Shown here: piece after piece, positions 8,083-20,610 of the stretch
Position numbering within the stretch: the stretch's first letter is position 1
Layout of the letters: each line of letters starts with the position of its first letter
Origin: CAWCJL01 sp963795775
GTDB lineage: Bacteria > Acidobacteriota > Terriglobia > Terriglobales > Acidobacteriaceae
Direction: 5' to 3'
DNA: 64,000 nucleotides
Assembly: GCA_963795775.1 (NCBI GenBank)
Contig: CAWCJL010000008.1
Coordinates: forward strand, 124,001 to 188,000
The notes under the pieces: generated by a model
Database searches by the model: none
What the model saw: only the letters and a program-made list of their open reading frames with translations
What the model was told of the DNA's origin: nothing
Position numbers and translations under genes: made by a program

Positions 8083-8751
8083 CTAAAATACCGTCGTGCC
8101 AATCGGCTGCGGCTGACGGCGCTTGGTCTCGTAGATATCGCCGCGGTAGACCCAGGTCTTTACCCCGATCACGCCATACGTGGTCCGGGCTTCGGCAAAG
8201 CCGTAGTCGATATCCGCACGCAGCGTGTGCAGCGGGAGCCGGCCCTGGAGGTACCACTCCGAACGGGCAATCTCATTCCCGTTCAGGCGGCCCGACACGC
8301 GGACCTTGATACCCTTGCAGCCGAAGCGCAGCGCCGAATCGACCGCCTTGCGCATGGCGCGGCGGAAACCGACACGCTTCTCAAGCTGCAGTGCGATGTT
8401 CTCGGCCACCAGCTGCGCGTCCAGCTCCGGCTTGTTCACTTCCAGGATATCGATGAAGACCTCGCGGTTCGTGCGCTTCTGGATGTCCTGCTTGAGCTTC
8501 TCGATCTCCGTGCCCTTGCGGCCGATCACAATGCCCGGACGCGCGGTGCGGATGATGAGCCGGAGCTTGTTGCCCGGGCGCTCAATCTCGACCGAGCTCA
8601 CGCCCGCCGCCTTGAGCTTTTCCTTGAGCTCGCGCTTCAGGTGCACGTCTTCAACGAGCAGCTTGTCGTAATCGCGCTCCACGAACCAGCGCGAGCGCCA
8701 GGGCTTGTTCACGCCCAGCCGAAATCCATAAGGGTGGACCTTCTGTCCCAT
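8083..8751 (-). CDS. rpsC: 30S ribosomal protein S3
   Basis: S3 lies at the mRNA entry of the small subunit. MGQKVHPYGFRLGVNKPW opens the protein, a KH domain follows with VIGRKGTEIEKL, and the C-terminal domain contains GCKGIKVRVSGRLNG and SEWYLQGRLPLHTLRADIDY. The 222-residue length is standard. The gene begins 9 bases after the rplV stop. Confidence 0.97.
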   Translation of the reverse strand: MGQKVHPYGFRLGVNKPWRSRWFVERDYDKLLVEDVHLKRELKEKLKAAGVSSVEIERPGNKLRLIIRTARPGIVIGRKGTEIEKLKQDIQKRTNREVFIDILEVNKPELDAQLVAENIALQLEKRVGFRRAMRKAVDSALRFGCKGIKVRVSGRLNGNEIARSEWYLQGRLPLHTLRADIDYGFAEARTTYGVIGVKTWVYRGDIYETKRRQPQPIGTTVF

Positions 8752-8760
8752 ACCGTTCCT

Positions 8761-9279
8761 TTACCTTCCCGCTTTCGCAGGCCGCTTGGTCTTGCTGTTA
8801 GCCGCTTTGCTGGCCGCTGCCCGCTTGGCCGGCGCTTTCTTGGCCGCCCGCTTGCGCGTGCCTTCGCTCACGCCCTCCGCGCCCACGGTGGTCACCAGGC
8901 CCGATGCCTGCTTGCGCTCGGCGACCGAGATCACGATATGCGATAACCGGCGCTGATACCGGTACGCGCGGCCCATCGGCGCCGGCCGGATCCGCTTCAT
9001 GCGCGGCCCGTCGTTGGCCACTGCATGGCTCACATAGAGGTTGTCCAGATCGACATCCAGCCCCTGCTCCTGGCTGAGGTAGTTCGCGTTCTGCACCGCG
9101 GAACGCAACACCTTCTCCACCAGCGGCGCGACACCCTTCTTGGTGAACGCGACCGTTTGCAGCGCATCGCCCACGCGCCGTCCCTTGATCAGTTCGAGCA
9201 CCAGCCGCGCCTTCTGCGGAGACACCCGCTGGAATCGCGCTTCGGCCCGAAACTCCTGTTTGCTTGCTTCGCTCGCCAT
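8761..9279 (-). CDS. rplV: 50S ribosomal protein L22 with long basic tail
   Basis: L22 lines the exit tunnel. The conserved core runs from RFQRVSPQKARLVLELIKG to RAYRYQRRLSHIVISVAE. The start at 9279 gives MASEASKQEFRAEAR; an open stretch further upstream is arginine-rich and has no resemblance to the family. A C-terminal extension of about 55 residues, rich in lysine and alanine, brings the protein to 172 residues against about 110 in E. coli. Confidence 0.95.
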   Translation of the reverse strand: MASEASKQEFRAEARFQRVSPQKARLVLELIKGRRVGDALQTVAFTKKGVAPLVEKVLRSAVQNANYLSQEQGLDVDLDNLYVSHAVANDGPRMKRIRPAPMGRAYRYQRRLSHIVISVAERKQASGLVTTVGAEGVSEGTRKRAAKKAPAKRAAASKAANSKTKRPAKAGR

Positions 9280-9331
9280 ATCTCGTCTCACCCGTGCGGC
9301 TCTCTCGCCGACGTGCTTTCTTGCTCCCCGC

Positions 9332-9619
9332 CTAGCGCGGCTTGGAGGAGGATTCCGCTGCCTTGGCCGAGTGCCCCTTAAACGTCCGCGTCGCCGCAAA
9401 CTCGCCCAGCTTGTGCCCCACCATGTTCTCCGTCAGGTACACGGGCACGAACTTCCGCCCGTTGTGGACGGCAATGGTATGCCCCACCATGTCCGGATGG
9501 ATGGTCGAGCGGCGCGACCAGGTGCGGATCACCTTCTTGTCATTTGCCTGGTTCATCGCGTCCACCTTCACCATCAGGTGCGCGTCAATGAAAGGCCCCT
9601 TTTTCGTCGAACGTGCCAT
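9332..9619 (-). CDS. rpsS: 30S ribosomal protein S19
   Basis: S19 sits in the head of the 30S subunit near S13. MARSTKKGPFIDAHL, TWSRRSTIHPDMVGHTIAVH and FVPVYLTENMVGHKLGEFA are textbook family sequences. Length is 95 residues, and the gene starts 15 bases after the rplB stop. Confidence 0.97.
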   Translation of the reverse strand: MARSTKKGPFIDAHLMVKVDAMNQANDKKVIRTWSRRSTIHPDMVGHTIAVHNGRKFVPVYLTENMVGHKLGEFAATRTFKGHSAKAAESSSKPR

Positions 9620-9634
9620 AGACTCTGTCGCTCC

Positions 9635-10459
<825 letters not shown>

Positions 10460-10475
10460 CGTGTCTGCTCTTCGC

Positions 10476-10563
10476 TTCTAGCTGCCAACTGGTACTGCAG
10501 CTCGTTCTTCATCACAGGCATTTCTCCAGCTGGAACCTCAACGCTCGTAGCTGGAAGCTGCCC
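10476..10563. repeat. AGCT-rich spacer between rplW and rplB
   Basis: The 104-base gap contains TTCTAGCTGCC, CAGCTCGTTCTTC, CCAGCTGGAA and GTAGCTGGAAGCTGCC, degenerate versions of the AGCTAG units seen in other spacers of this operon. No reading frame is visible here. Confidence 0.4.
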
Positions 10564-10857
10564 TTACAGGTTGTTCACGTAATCCGGCATCTTTTCGCCC
10601 GCCTTCAGGCGCACATACGCCTTCTTCCAGTCGGGACGATAGCCGGAAAACTTGCCGCGGCGGCGCTCCTTGCCGGCAAAGTTCGCCGTGCGCACCGCAT
10701 TCACCTTCACTTTGAACAACTGCTCGACCGCCTGCTTGACCTCGGTCTTGGTCGCGTCGTGTGCCACTTCAAAGACCAGCGTGCCCTCGGTCTCCTTCAC
10801 GCCCAGACCCTTTTCGGTAATCAGGGCGCGGCGGATCACTGTATAGGTCGTCGGCAT
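10564..10857 (-). CDS. rplW: 50S ribosomal protein L23
   Basis: L23 is at the tunnel exit and docks trigger factor and SRP. The 97-residue protein shows IRRALITEKGLGVKE, VFEVAHDATKTEVKQAVE and the loop VRTANFAGKERRRGKFSGY. The ATG overlaps the rplD stop by one base (TGATG), indicating translational coupling. Confidence 0.96.
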   Translation of the reverse strand: MPTTYTVIRRALITEKGLGVKETEGTLVFEVAHDATKTEVKQAVEQLFKVKVNAVRTANFAGKERRRGKFSGYRPDWKKAYVRLKAGEKMPDYVNNL

Positions 10858-11537
10858 CAGGCCACCTCCGCCTGGTGTGCCCGCTGCTTGCGCTTGGACA
10901 CGGAATTCTTCAAGGTTTCCTGCAACTGTTCAAGCGCGGCGCGGGAAAAAATCGCCCGTTCGTAGCGCAGCAGGTCGTAGGGATGCACCTCGTTGTTCAG
11001 CAGCAGTTCCACGCCTTCGAGGTTGCGCGCCCCCAGGATCAGCGAGCGGCTGAGCGCGTTGCCGTGCTCGACCAGCAGCGCGGTGCGCTTGGCTTCAAAG
11101 CGGTCCAGCGCCTGGCGGTAGAGCTTGGTTTTGGGCTCGGCCATTTCAAGCGTGTCCACCACCGTCAGCTTGCCGTCTTTCAGCTTGGCCGCGATCGCGG
11201 AACGCAGCGCGCCTAGCACCTTCTTGCGCGGGAACGCATAGTCGTAGGAGCGCGGCTGCGGTCCGTGGACCGTGCCGCCATGCCGCCAGAGAGGCGAACG
11301 GATGGAGCCGACACGCGCGCGGCCAGTACCCTTCTGCTTCCACAGCTTCTTGCCTGCGCCCGACACCAGCTTGCGGTTCTTGGTCGCGGCCGTGCCCTGG
11401 CGCATGGCCGCGCGGTAGTGCTTCACGGCCTCCCAGAGCAGCGCTTCGTTTACCTGATCCGGCGCGAAGACTTCGTCGAGGAGCTCAAGCGAGCCCACCT
11501 TCTGTCCCCCGAGATCGAATACATCCACGTTTGCCAT
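10857..11537 (-). CDS. rplD: 50S ribosomal protein L4
   Basis: L4 has a globular domain and a tunnel-lining loop; in E. coli it also represses the S10 operon. The loop is visible as KLWKQKGTGRARVGSIRSPL followed by GGTVHGPQPRSYDYAFPRK. The 226 residues end in a basic tail after the core. It precedes rplW with a one-base overlap. Confidence 0.96.
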   Translation of the reverse strand: MANVDVFDLGGQKVGSLELLDEVFAPDQVNEALLWEAVKHYRAAMRQGTAATKNRKLVSGAGKKLWKQKGTGRARVGSIRSPLWRHGGTVHGPQPRSYDYAFPRKKVLGALRSAIAAKLKDGKLTVVDTLEMAEPKTKLYRQALDRFEAKRTALLVEHGNALSRSLILGARNLEGVELLLNNEVHPYDLLRYERAIFSRAALEQLQETLKNSVSKRKQRAHQAEVA

Positions 11538-11596
11538 CGTCTTCTCTTTCAGGCGCTTGCTAACGCCTATAGCTCTTTGCGGCCTTGCGCCCGCAG

Positions 11597-11622
11597 GGCG
11601 CGTCCGCCTGGACGGCCAGTCC
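11597..11622. repeat. 26-bp repeat, copy 2 (other copy at 2661-2686)
   Basis: This matches 2661-2686 at 23 of 26 positions. It lies in the rplC-rplD spacer and is preceded by the short hairpin GCGCCC-GCA-GGGCGC at about 11587-11601. All mismatches with the other copy are transitions. Confidence 0.6.
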
Positions 11623-11631
11623 CGGCCAGCC

Positions 11632-12405
11632 CTATTTCTTCTTGCCGGAGGCCTTCTTCGAAGCCTTCAGCGGATCGACCGTGGAGGCGCCGGCAAAGCC
11701 GCGACGCTCTCTCGGCGGCGCCTTGGCCTTCGAGATCAACACATATCCGTCCCGCGGACCGGGAATTGCGCCTTCGACCATGAGCAGGTTCTCATCGAGG
11801 TCAATGCCGCGGATGCGCAGGTTGCGTACGGTCACGCGGTCGGTCCCGAAGTGCCCCGGCATGCGCTGCCCGGGAAATACGCGCGAGGGAAACGAAGAAG
11901 CGCCGATGGAGCCCTGCACCTGGAACATATGGCCGTGCGACTTGGGGCCACCGCCGAAGTTGTGCCGGCGCACCACGCCCGCGAAGCCGCGGCCCTTGCT
12001 CGTGCCCACCACGTCCACGTACTTCTCGTCGGAAAAGATATCGACCAGCACGCGGTCGCCCGCCTTTACGCTATCGGTCGAGGCCACCTGCCCCGGCTCA
12101 ACTTCCGGCGCGCCGTCGGTGCGGTTCTGCGCCTTGGGCGTCTCGACGCCGACTTCACGCATGATCTTGACCGGCGGCGTGTTGTTCTTGCCGAAGTGCC
12201 CGGCCATCGGCTTGTTGACCTTGGAGCTCTTCACGAACTCGACCAGGCCGATCTGCGCCGCTTCGTAGCCGTCCCTGGCTGCCGTCTTCAGTTGCGTGAT
12301 CACGCACGGGCCGGCCTGCAGCACGGTGATCGGGTGAACTTCCCCCCGCTCATCGAAGACCTGTGTCATGCCGATTTTCTTGCCCAGAATCCCTGTAACT
12401 GCCAT
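11632..12405 (-). CDS. rplC: 50S ribosomal protein L3
   Basis: L3 is one of the two proteins that start 50S assembly. MAVTGILGKKIGMTQVFDE at the N-terminus and GRGFAGVVRRHNFGGGPKSHG in the middle are diagnostic; the latter includes the glutamine/glycine loop region near the peptidyl transferase centre. A lysine-rich tail of about 30 residues follows the core, for 257 residues in total. Confidence 0.96.
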   Translation of the reverse strand: MAVTGILGKKIGMTQVFDERGEVHPITVLQAGPCVITQLKTAARDGYEAAQIGLVEFVKSSKVNKPMAGHFGKNNTPPVKIMREVGVETPKAQNRTDGAPEVEPGQVASTDSVKAGDRVLVDIFSDEKYVDVVGTSKGRGFAGVVRRHNFGGGPKSHGHMFQVQGSIGASSFPSRVFPGQRMPGHFGTDRVTVRNLRIRGIDLDENLLMVEGAIPGPRDGYVLISKAKAPPRERRGFAGASTVDPLKASKKASGKKK

Positions 12406-12464
12406 CGTTCTCTCTCCCCATCATGCCCAGACTCTTCATGGGCACTGCAGGTGTTCTGTAACGG

Positions 12465-12794
12465 TTACTTGCTGGCCTTCTCTTCGCGTACCTTGATCTC
12501 AACGTCCACGCCGGCCGGCAGATCGAGCTTCATCAGCGCGTCCACCGTCTGCTGGGTCGGCTCCAGGATGTCGATCAGGCGCTTGTGCGTCCGAATCTCG
12601 AAAGCCTCGCGCGACTTCTTGTCCACGTGGGGCGAGCGCAGAACGCAGTACTTGTTCTTCACCGTCGGCAAGGGAATCGGCCCCGCTACCTGCGCGCCGG
12701 TGCGCTTGGCCGTGTCCACAATCTCCCCCGTGGAGACGTCCAGCACGCGGTAGTCATAGGCCTTCAGCCGTATACGAATTCTTTGTCCAACCAT
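12465..12794 (-). CDS. rpsJ: 30S ribosomal protein S10
   Basis: S10 belongs to the 30S head and also partners with NusB in antitermination. The sequence contains IRIRLKAYDYRVLDVS, GPIPLPTVKNKYCVLRSPHV and THKRLIDILEPTQQTVDAL, all conserved. Length is 109 residues. It lies 99 bases downstream of tuf, showing that str and S10 gene groups are joined here. Confidence 0.97.
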   Translation of the reverse strand: MVGQRIRIRLKAYDYRVLDVSTGEIVDTAKRTGAQVAGPIPLPTVKNKYCVLRSPHVDKKSREAFEIRTHKRLIDILEPTQQTVDALMKLDLPAGVDVEIKVREEKASK

Positions 12795-12854
12795 TGTCGT
12801 GTCTTTCTGTTCGCTTGCTCCACCGAGAGGCCCACCTGGGCCATCTCGGTGAAG

Positions 12855-12887
12855 CGGCTAGAAGCTAGTAGCTCGCGGCTAGAAGCT
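12855..12887. repeat. direct 12-bp repeat in the tuf-rpsJ spacer
   Basis: CGGCTAGAAGCT occurs at 12855-12866 and again at 12876-12887, with AGTAGCTCG between. The units belong to the same AGCTAG-type family seen at 4535, 8044 and 10476. No gene is encoded in the spacer. Confidence 0.5.
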
Positions 12888-12893
12888 CGTCTT

Positions 12894-14081
<1,188 letters not shown>

Positions 14082-14159
14082 AACTCTCTCCCGTTCCCCT
14101 CTGCTGTGCTGCTCTTGCGAATCTGTCGGCGGAGCGTGCGTGCCGCTCCGCCAGAAAGC

Positions 14160-16244
<2,085 letters not shown>

Positions 16245-16319
16245 AGTCTCTTCTCTCTACTTCTCGCGGCCCCTCGGGCCAGCGTCTATGGTTCGGTTAT
16301 CTTGTCCGCAACAGCCGTG

Positions 16320-16793
16320 CTACCAGCGATAATGCGCAAAGGCCTTGTTGGCCTCGGCCATGCGGTGCACGTCTTCCTTCTTCTTCATCGCCGCGCCGCG
16401 TCCGTTGGCCGCGTCCAGCAGCTCGTTGGTCAGCTTGTCAATCATGCCCTTTTCGCCGCGGGCCCGGCCATACTGCACAAGCCAGCGAATAGCCAGCGAG
16501 GTCCGGCGCTCCGGGTTCACTTCGATCGGCACCTGGTAGTTCGCACCGCCCACACGCCGCGTCTTTACTTCCAGCAGCGGCTTGCAATTTTCCACTGCCT
16601 TCTTGAACAGCTTGAGCGCGTCGTCCCCGCCGCCCTTCTGCTCCAGGTTGGTCATGGCGGTATAGAAGATGTTCTGCGCGGTCGACTTCTTCCCGCCCCA
16701 CATCATGGAGTTGACAAACTTCGTCACCAGGGTCGAATCGTAGACCGGGTCGGCTGCGACTTCGCGCTTGGCAATATGTCCTTTTCTCGGCAT
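16320..16793 (-). CDS. rpsG: 30S ribosomal protein S7
   Basis: S7 starts assembly of the 30S head and contacts E-site tRNA. MPRKGHIAKREV opens the protein; GGKKSTAQNIFYTAM and VGGANYQVPIEVNPERRTSLA are conserved, as is the KKKEDVHRMAEANKAFAHYRW end. Length is 157 residues. It lies 37 bases after rpsL. Confidence 0.97.
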   Translation of the reverse strand: MPRKGHIAKREVAADPVYDSTLVTKFVNSMMWGGKKSTAQNIFYTAMTNLEQKGGGDDALKLFKKAVENCKPLLEVKTRRVGGANYQVPIEVNPERRTSLAIRWLVQYGRARGEKGMIDKLTNELLDAANGRGAAMKKKEDVHRMAEANKAFAHYRW

Positions 16794-16830
16794 AACTCTT
16801 TACCTTGCTCCTGATTCCTTCGAAACCCGG

Positions 16831-17214
<384 letters not shown>

Positions 17215-17600
17215 ACCTATGCTCCTTACCACTTGCTCAAACACAGCAAACGCGAGAGGGGGCGCCATCGCCCGAATCTCGCTTGTTCTCGCGTTACACA
17301 CACACGCGCAACGGCATCTTCCCAGCCCGCTTCGCGTCTGACTCCATCTCTAGTCCCAGACAAGAACAGCGACGGTGGCCGCACGTAGATCGCACCCCCT
17401 CAGCAGGAAGTGCGAAAAGTCAGCTCCGTTTCGGAGTTCCGGCCCGCATAGCCCATCCAGGTGATGGGTGTCGCAGGCACCGATGCGATTAGAACGCGGC
17501 GGCTTGTCTTGCCCTTCAGCCCGCTTTCGGCTGCTGCCACCTGCGTGCCGCCGGCCCCTCCCTGCCATGTCAAAACATGGAGAGCACTGGCAACCTTCTA
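17215..17600 (-). other. leader region of the ribosomal operon
   Basis: If the promoter at 17601-17629 is used, the transcript carries about 380 bases before rpsL. The region has only short inverted repeats: CTCCG/CGGAG at 17424-17436, CCCATC/GATGGG at 17452-17468 and CCATGT/ACATGG at 17565-17580. I see no convincing reading frame and no match to a riboswitch that I recognise. Confidence 0.4.
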
Positions 17601-17629
17601 ACAATACCAAGCATGGCGATGGAGGTCAA
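17601..17629 (-). promoter_or_regulatory. candidate promoter of the str/S10/spc operon
   Basis: On the minus strand TTGACC (17629-17624) is followed after 17 bases by TATTGT (17606-17601). The -35 differs from consensus at one position and the -10 at two. It is the best-spaced candidate found upstream of rpsL; transcription would start near 17594. Confidence 0.45.
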
Positions 17630-17730
17630 CGTTGGTATCAGGATTTTGCCCCAAATATGGAGGCCGCATCCATCCAAACGGTCGCCCAACTGCCCCCAGA
17701 GCAACACGCCACTCCCGAAGCCAGGCAGAT

Positions 17731-17759
17731 TTGCCAGCTTCTTAGCTCAGCTATATAAT
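17731..17759 (+). promoter_or_regulatory. strong sigma70-type promoter for the FG-GAP gene
   Basis: TTGCCA at 17731-17736 and a perfect TATAAT at 17754-17759 are separated by 17 bases. The expected start point is near 17766, about 185 bases before the ATG of the FG-GAP protein gene. It points away from the ribosomal operon. Confidence 0.65.
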
Positions 17760-17951
17760 CTCCGCGTTCCTGCAAAGTTCCATGCAGCCGGCATAAGACC
17801 GGTGAACACATTCCACCTGCTTGCCACGTTTGGCAGCTACAGCTTCTGAGATCACGGTCCGTCCCCTCCCACTCTGGCCCCTTCCCTGGGACTTCTTATC
17901 CGTCAACCGCTCCGAAGCGTGCTTCATGTAAGCATTCGGAGACCTATTCCT

Positions 17952-20411
17952 ATGTCCAGCATGCCTCGCTGTTGGAGCCTTCTTCCTGCCCTCTGTCTGT
18001 GTTCTTTCGCCCCGCTGATCGCGCAATCCACTGCCAATCAGCAGTTCGTTACGCCCACCCAGCTCAAAGTCAATAGCACCAGCACGGAGCCGGCATCGGC
18101 TTTTGCGGGAATACTCGGCGTTGCCGACTTCAACACCGATGGCCATAAAGACATCCTCGGTTATGAACTCGGCGCGAACGGACCGAAAGCATATGCGGTG
18201 CTTCTGGCAGAAGCGGACGGAAGCTATACGCCCAGGCTCACCGGCATCCCCGTTGCCTACGACCCGGCCCTCGGCACCATCTCCGATACGGTCAAGATCG
18301 CGGACATGAACGGCGACGGCCGGCCCGATCTCGTGATTGTCACTTCATCGCCCAGCAGTGACCCATCCGGCCCCATTTACCCCATCGGCAACTCCATATT
18401 GAACGTCTATCTCGGGAATGGCGACGGCACGTTCCATCCCGTAGGCCCAGTCATCATAGGGCAGGGCGTCTATGCGCACGTCGAAGCCGTAACCGACATG
18501 AACAAGGACGGAAAGCCCGACCTCATCCTCGAAACCGATCCCGGCGATACCGTAGGCGGAGGCCCAAACTACCCGCCTACCTATACCGTCTGGATCAACC
18601 AGGGCGGGGGGAAATTCAATTCCGCAGTAGCCATCGGAGAGGGAGGATTTCTCGCTGTCGGCGACCTGAACGGTGACGGCTACCCCGAGGTTGTGTTGTC
18701 GCCGGCCGACGCGGATGGCCCCCTCGGCGGAATCCAGGTTTTCCTGAACGAGAACGGCGCCAGCTTCAAGCCAGGGGCCTATTACCCCAACTTCACCCCC
18801 ACCATCGCTGCCCTGGGCGATCTGAACCACGACCACAAGCTGGATATGGTTGCGGTGCAAGTCAACGAAAATCAATTCGAGAGTGCCAGTCCCGTTCACA
18901 CCTTGCTGGGCAATGGGGACGGCACCTTCCGTACCGGCAGCTCCTTCCAGACCACGTTCGTCCCCAGCAGTATCACGATTGCCGACGTGACCGGAGATAA
19001 CGTTCCTGACATTTCTTTTTTGATGGACTACTGGTTCCTGACGGATGGGACGTTTCTGCAGGTCTTTCCGGGGAATGGCGATGGAACCGTCAAGAATCCG
19101 ACAACCTTTGACCTCGGCGCCTACGGAGTCGGCTACCCGATCGTCGGCGCCACTCTGGTCGACCTGAAGAACGACGGAAAGCTCGACGTCCTGATGCCGG
19201 ATTTTCCGGGCTACGGAATTTCTGTGAATGACGGAAAAGGGAACTTTCGGGCGCCGAGAATGAACGTTGCGCAGCCTAATCGCGGACAATACTGGTCGCT
19301 AACTTCCGCTGATTTCAACAAAGACGGCAAAGCCGACGTTGCCGTCCTGAGCGCTGGCAGTTGTACCGCACCGGCAGCCGTGGTCGTCTATCCGGGAACT
19401 GGCAAGGGCTATTTCGGTCCCGCCAGGAGCTATAATGTCCCGGCCAGGAGCTATAGTTCCGGTGTCAACGGCGCTCTTGCTGTGGGCGATGTGAACGGGG
19501 ACGGCAAGCTGGACCTGGTTGTGGCCGGCGGTTCCACTTGCTCCAAACAGCCGGCAGACGTAAGCGTGCTGCTGGGCAACGGAGACGGCACCTTTCAGCC
19601 AGCCATCAACTCCCAGGTACTCAACAATCCCCAGGGGCCTGTGTTCGCCGCGCTTGCCGATGTCAATGGGGACGGGAAGCTGGATCTGGTTGGCGCATGG
19701 GGCGTGGCCCTGGGCAAAGGCGACGGAACCTTTGACTCCCCTATTCCCCTGCCTTCGCTTACCGGAAACGTCTTCGCCATGGCCGGCGGCGATTTCAATC
19801 ATGACGGCATTCTCGATCTCGCCATCGCTACCGACCAACAGGATAACCTTGGCAACCTCCATGGCTATGTGTATGTGCTGCTCGGGAACGGCAAAGGTGG
19901 ATATGCCGTGAAAGGACAGGAACAACTTGCGAACACCTCTTTCGCTGGCAGCCTTGCGATCGCGGATATGAATGGGGATGGCAAGCCGGATCTGATCTTC
20001 AGCTCGGCGCAAAATGCCGGTGCAACGCACACGATCACGGTGCGCCTGGGCAACGGCAACGGCACGTTCGGCCCAGCCGTCAACTATCCTCTTGGTACCC
20101 AGAATTACCTCGGCGGCCTCGTGGTCGAGCCCATACTGGTCGGCGATCTTAATCGGGATGGCAAGCCGGATTTGTTTCTCACCCAGCCGCTGACACAACC
20201 GGGGGGAGCGGACGGCGGCCTGGTGTCCGTCCTTTACGGCCTCGGCGGCGGCAAGCTCAGCGCTATCCGGCACTATCCCACGGCCGTCAACGGCCCGGGC
20301 GTGTTGATGGACATGAACGGCGACGGCGCTTTGGACTATGTCGGCGATGCGACGTTGAATGGCCTCGTCCGCATGCTGAACACGGGCAGCAGGATGCTAG
20401 TGACAAAATAA
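17952..20411 (+). CDS. secreted FG-GAP/VCBS repeat protein
   Basis: The 819-residue product has an N-terminal signal peptide (hydrophobic LLPALCLCSFAPL ending near AQS) and then a long chain of FG-GAP/VCBS-type repeats. At least twelve calcium-binding-like loops of the form DxNxDGxxD are visible, for example DFNTDGHKD, DMNGDGRPD, DLNGDGYPE, DVNGDGKLD and DLNRDGKPD, each about 50-60 residues apart and often followed by LLGNGDGTF. This indicates a beta-propeller protein acting outside the cytoplasm; ligand unknown. The ATG at 17952 has GGAG ten bases upstream; an in-frame GTG at 17919 is less likely. A hairpin with T-rich tail follows the gene. Confidence 0.88.
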   Translation: MSSMPRCWSLLPALCLCSFAPLIAQSTANQQFVTPTQLKVNSTSTEPASAFAGILGVADFNTDGHKDILGYELGANGPKAYAVLLAEADGSYTPRLTGIPVAYDPALGTISDTVKIADMNGDGRPDLVIVTSSPSSDPSGPIYPIGNSILNVYLGNGDGTFHPVGPVIIGQGVYAHVEAVTDMNKDGKPDLILETDPGDTVGGGPNYPPTYTVWINQGGGKFNSAVAIGEGGFLAVGDLNGDGYPEVVLSPADADGPLGGIQVFLNENGASFKPGAYYPNFTPTIAALGDLNHDHKLDMVAVQVNENQFESASPVHTLLGNGDGTFRTGSSFQTTFVPSSITIADVTGDNVPDISFLMDYWFLTDGTFLQVFPGNGDGTVKNPTTFDLGAYGVGYPIVGATLVDLKNDGKLDVLMPDFPGYGISVNDGKGNFRAPRMNVAQPNRGQYWSLTSADFNKDGKADVAVLSAGSCTAPAAVVVYPGTGKGYFGPARSYNVPARSYSSGVNGALAVGDVNGDGKLDLVVAGGSTCSKQPADVSVLLGNGDGTFQPAINSQVLNNPQGPVFAALADVNGDGKLDLVGAWGVALGKGDGTFDSPIPLPSLTGNVFAMAGGDFNHDGILDLAIATDQQDNLGNLHGYVYVLLGNGKGGYAVKGQEQLANTSFAGSLAIADMNGDGKPDLIFSSAQNAGATHTITVRLGNGNGTFGPAVNYPLGTQNYLGGLVVEPILVGDLNRDGKPDLFLTQPLTQPGGADGGLVSVLYGLGGGKLSAIRHYPTAVNGPGVLMDMNGDGALDYVGDATLNGLVRMLNTGSRMLVTK

Positions 20412-20430
20412 AACCAACACCCTGTCCAGA

Positions 20431-20475
20431 AGCAAACAGAGCAGCCTCGTCAAGCCGGGGCTGCTTTGCTTTCTA
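20431..20475 (+). terminator. probable terminator after the FG-GAP gene
   Basis: AGCAAA and GCAGCC on the left arm (20431-20446) pair with GGCTGC and TTTGCT on the right (20459-20470), with a CAGA bulge and a loop of about 12 bases. The following bases are T-rich (TTTGCTTTCT). It lies 19 bases after the stop codon. Confidence 0.6.
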
Positions 20476-20610
20476 CCGGCGACGGCCAGAGATCGCGAAA
20501 GCCCGTCCCCACCGTGAACCAAGGCGCGCAGGTGCCGGAAAAGCCCCACCTTGCCGCGTATATCTGGCCCTTGGCTGCGCCCCTGCGCAAAACGCGGTAG
20601 CATCCCGCTT

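Noticed and set aside
17350..17610. Short open frames in the rpsL leader considered as leader peptides
   Set aside because: No ribosome-binding site, no regulatory codon run and no resemblance to known leader peptides.
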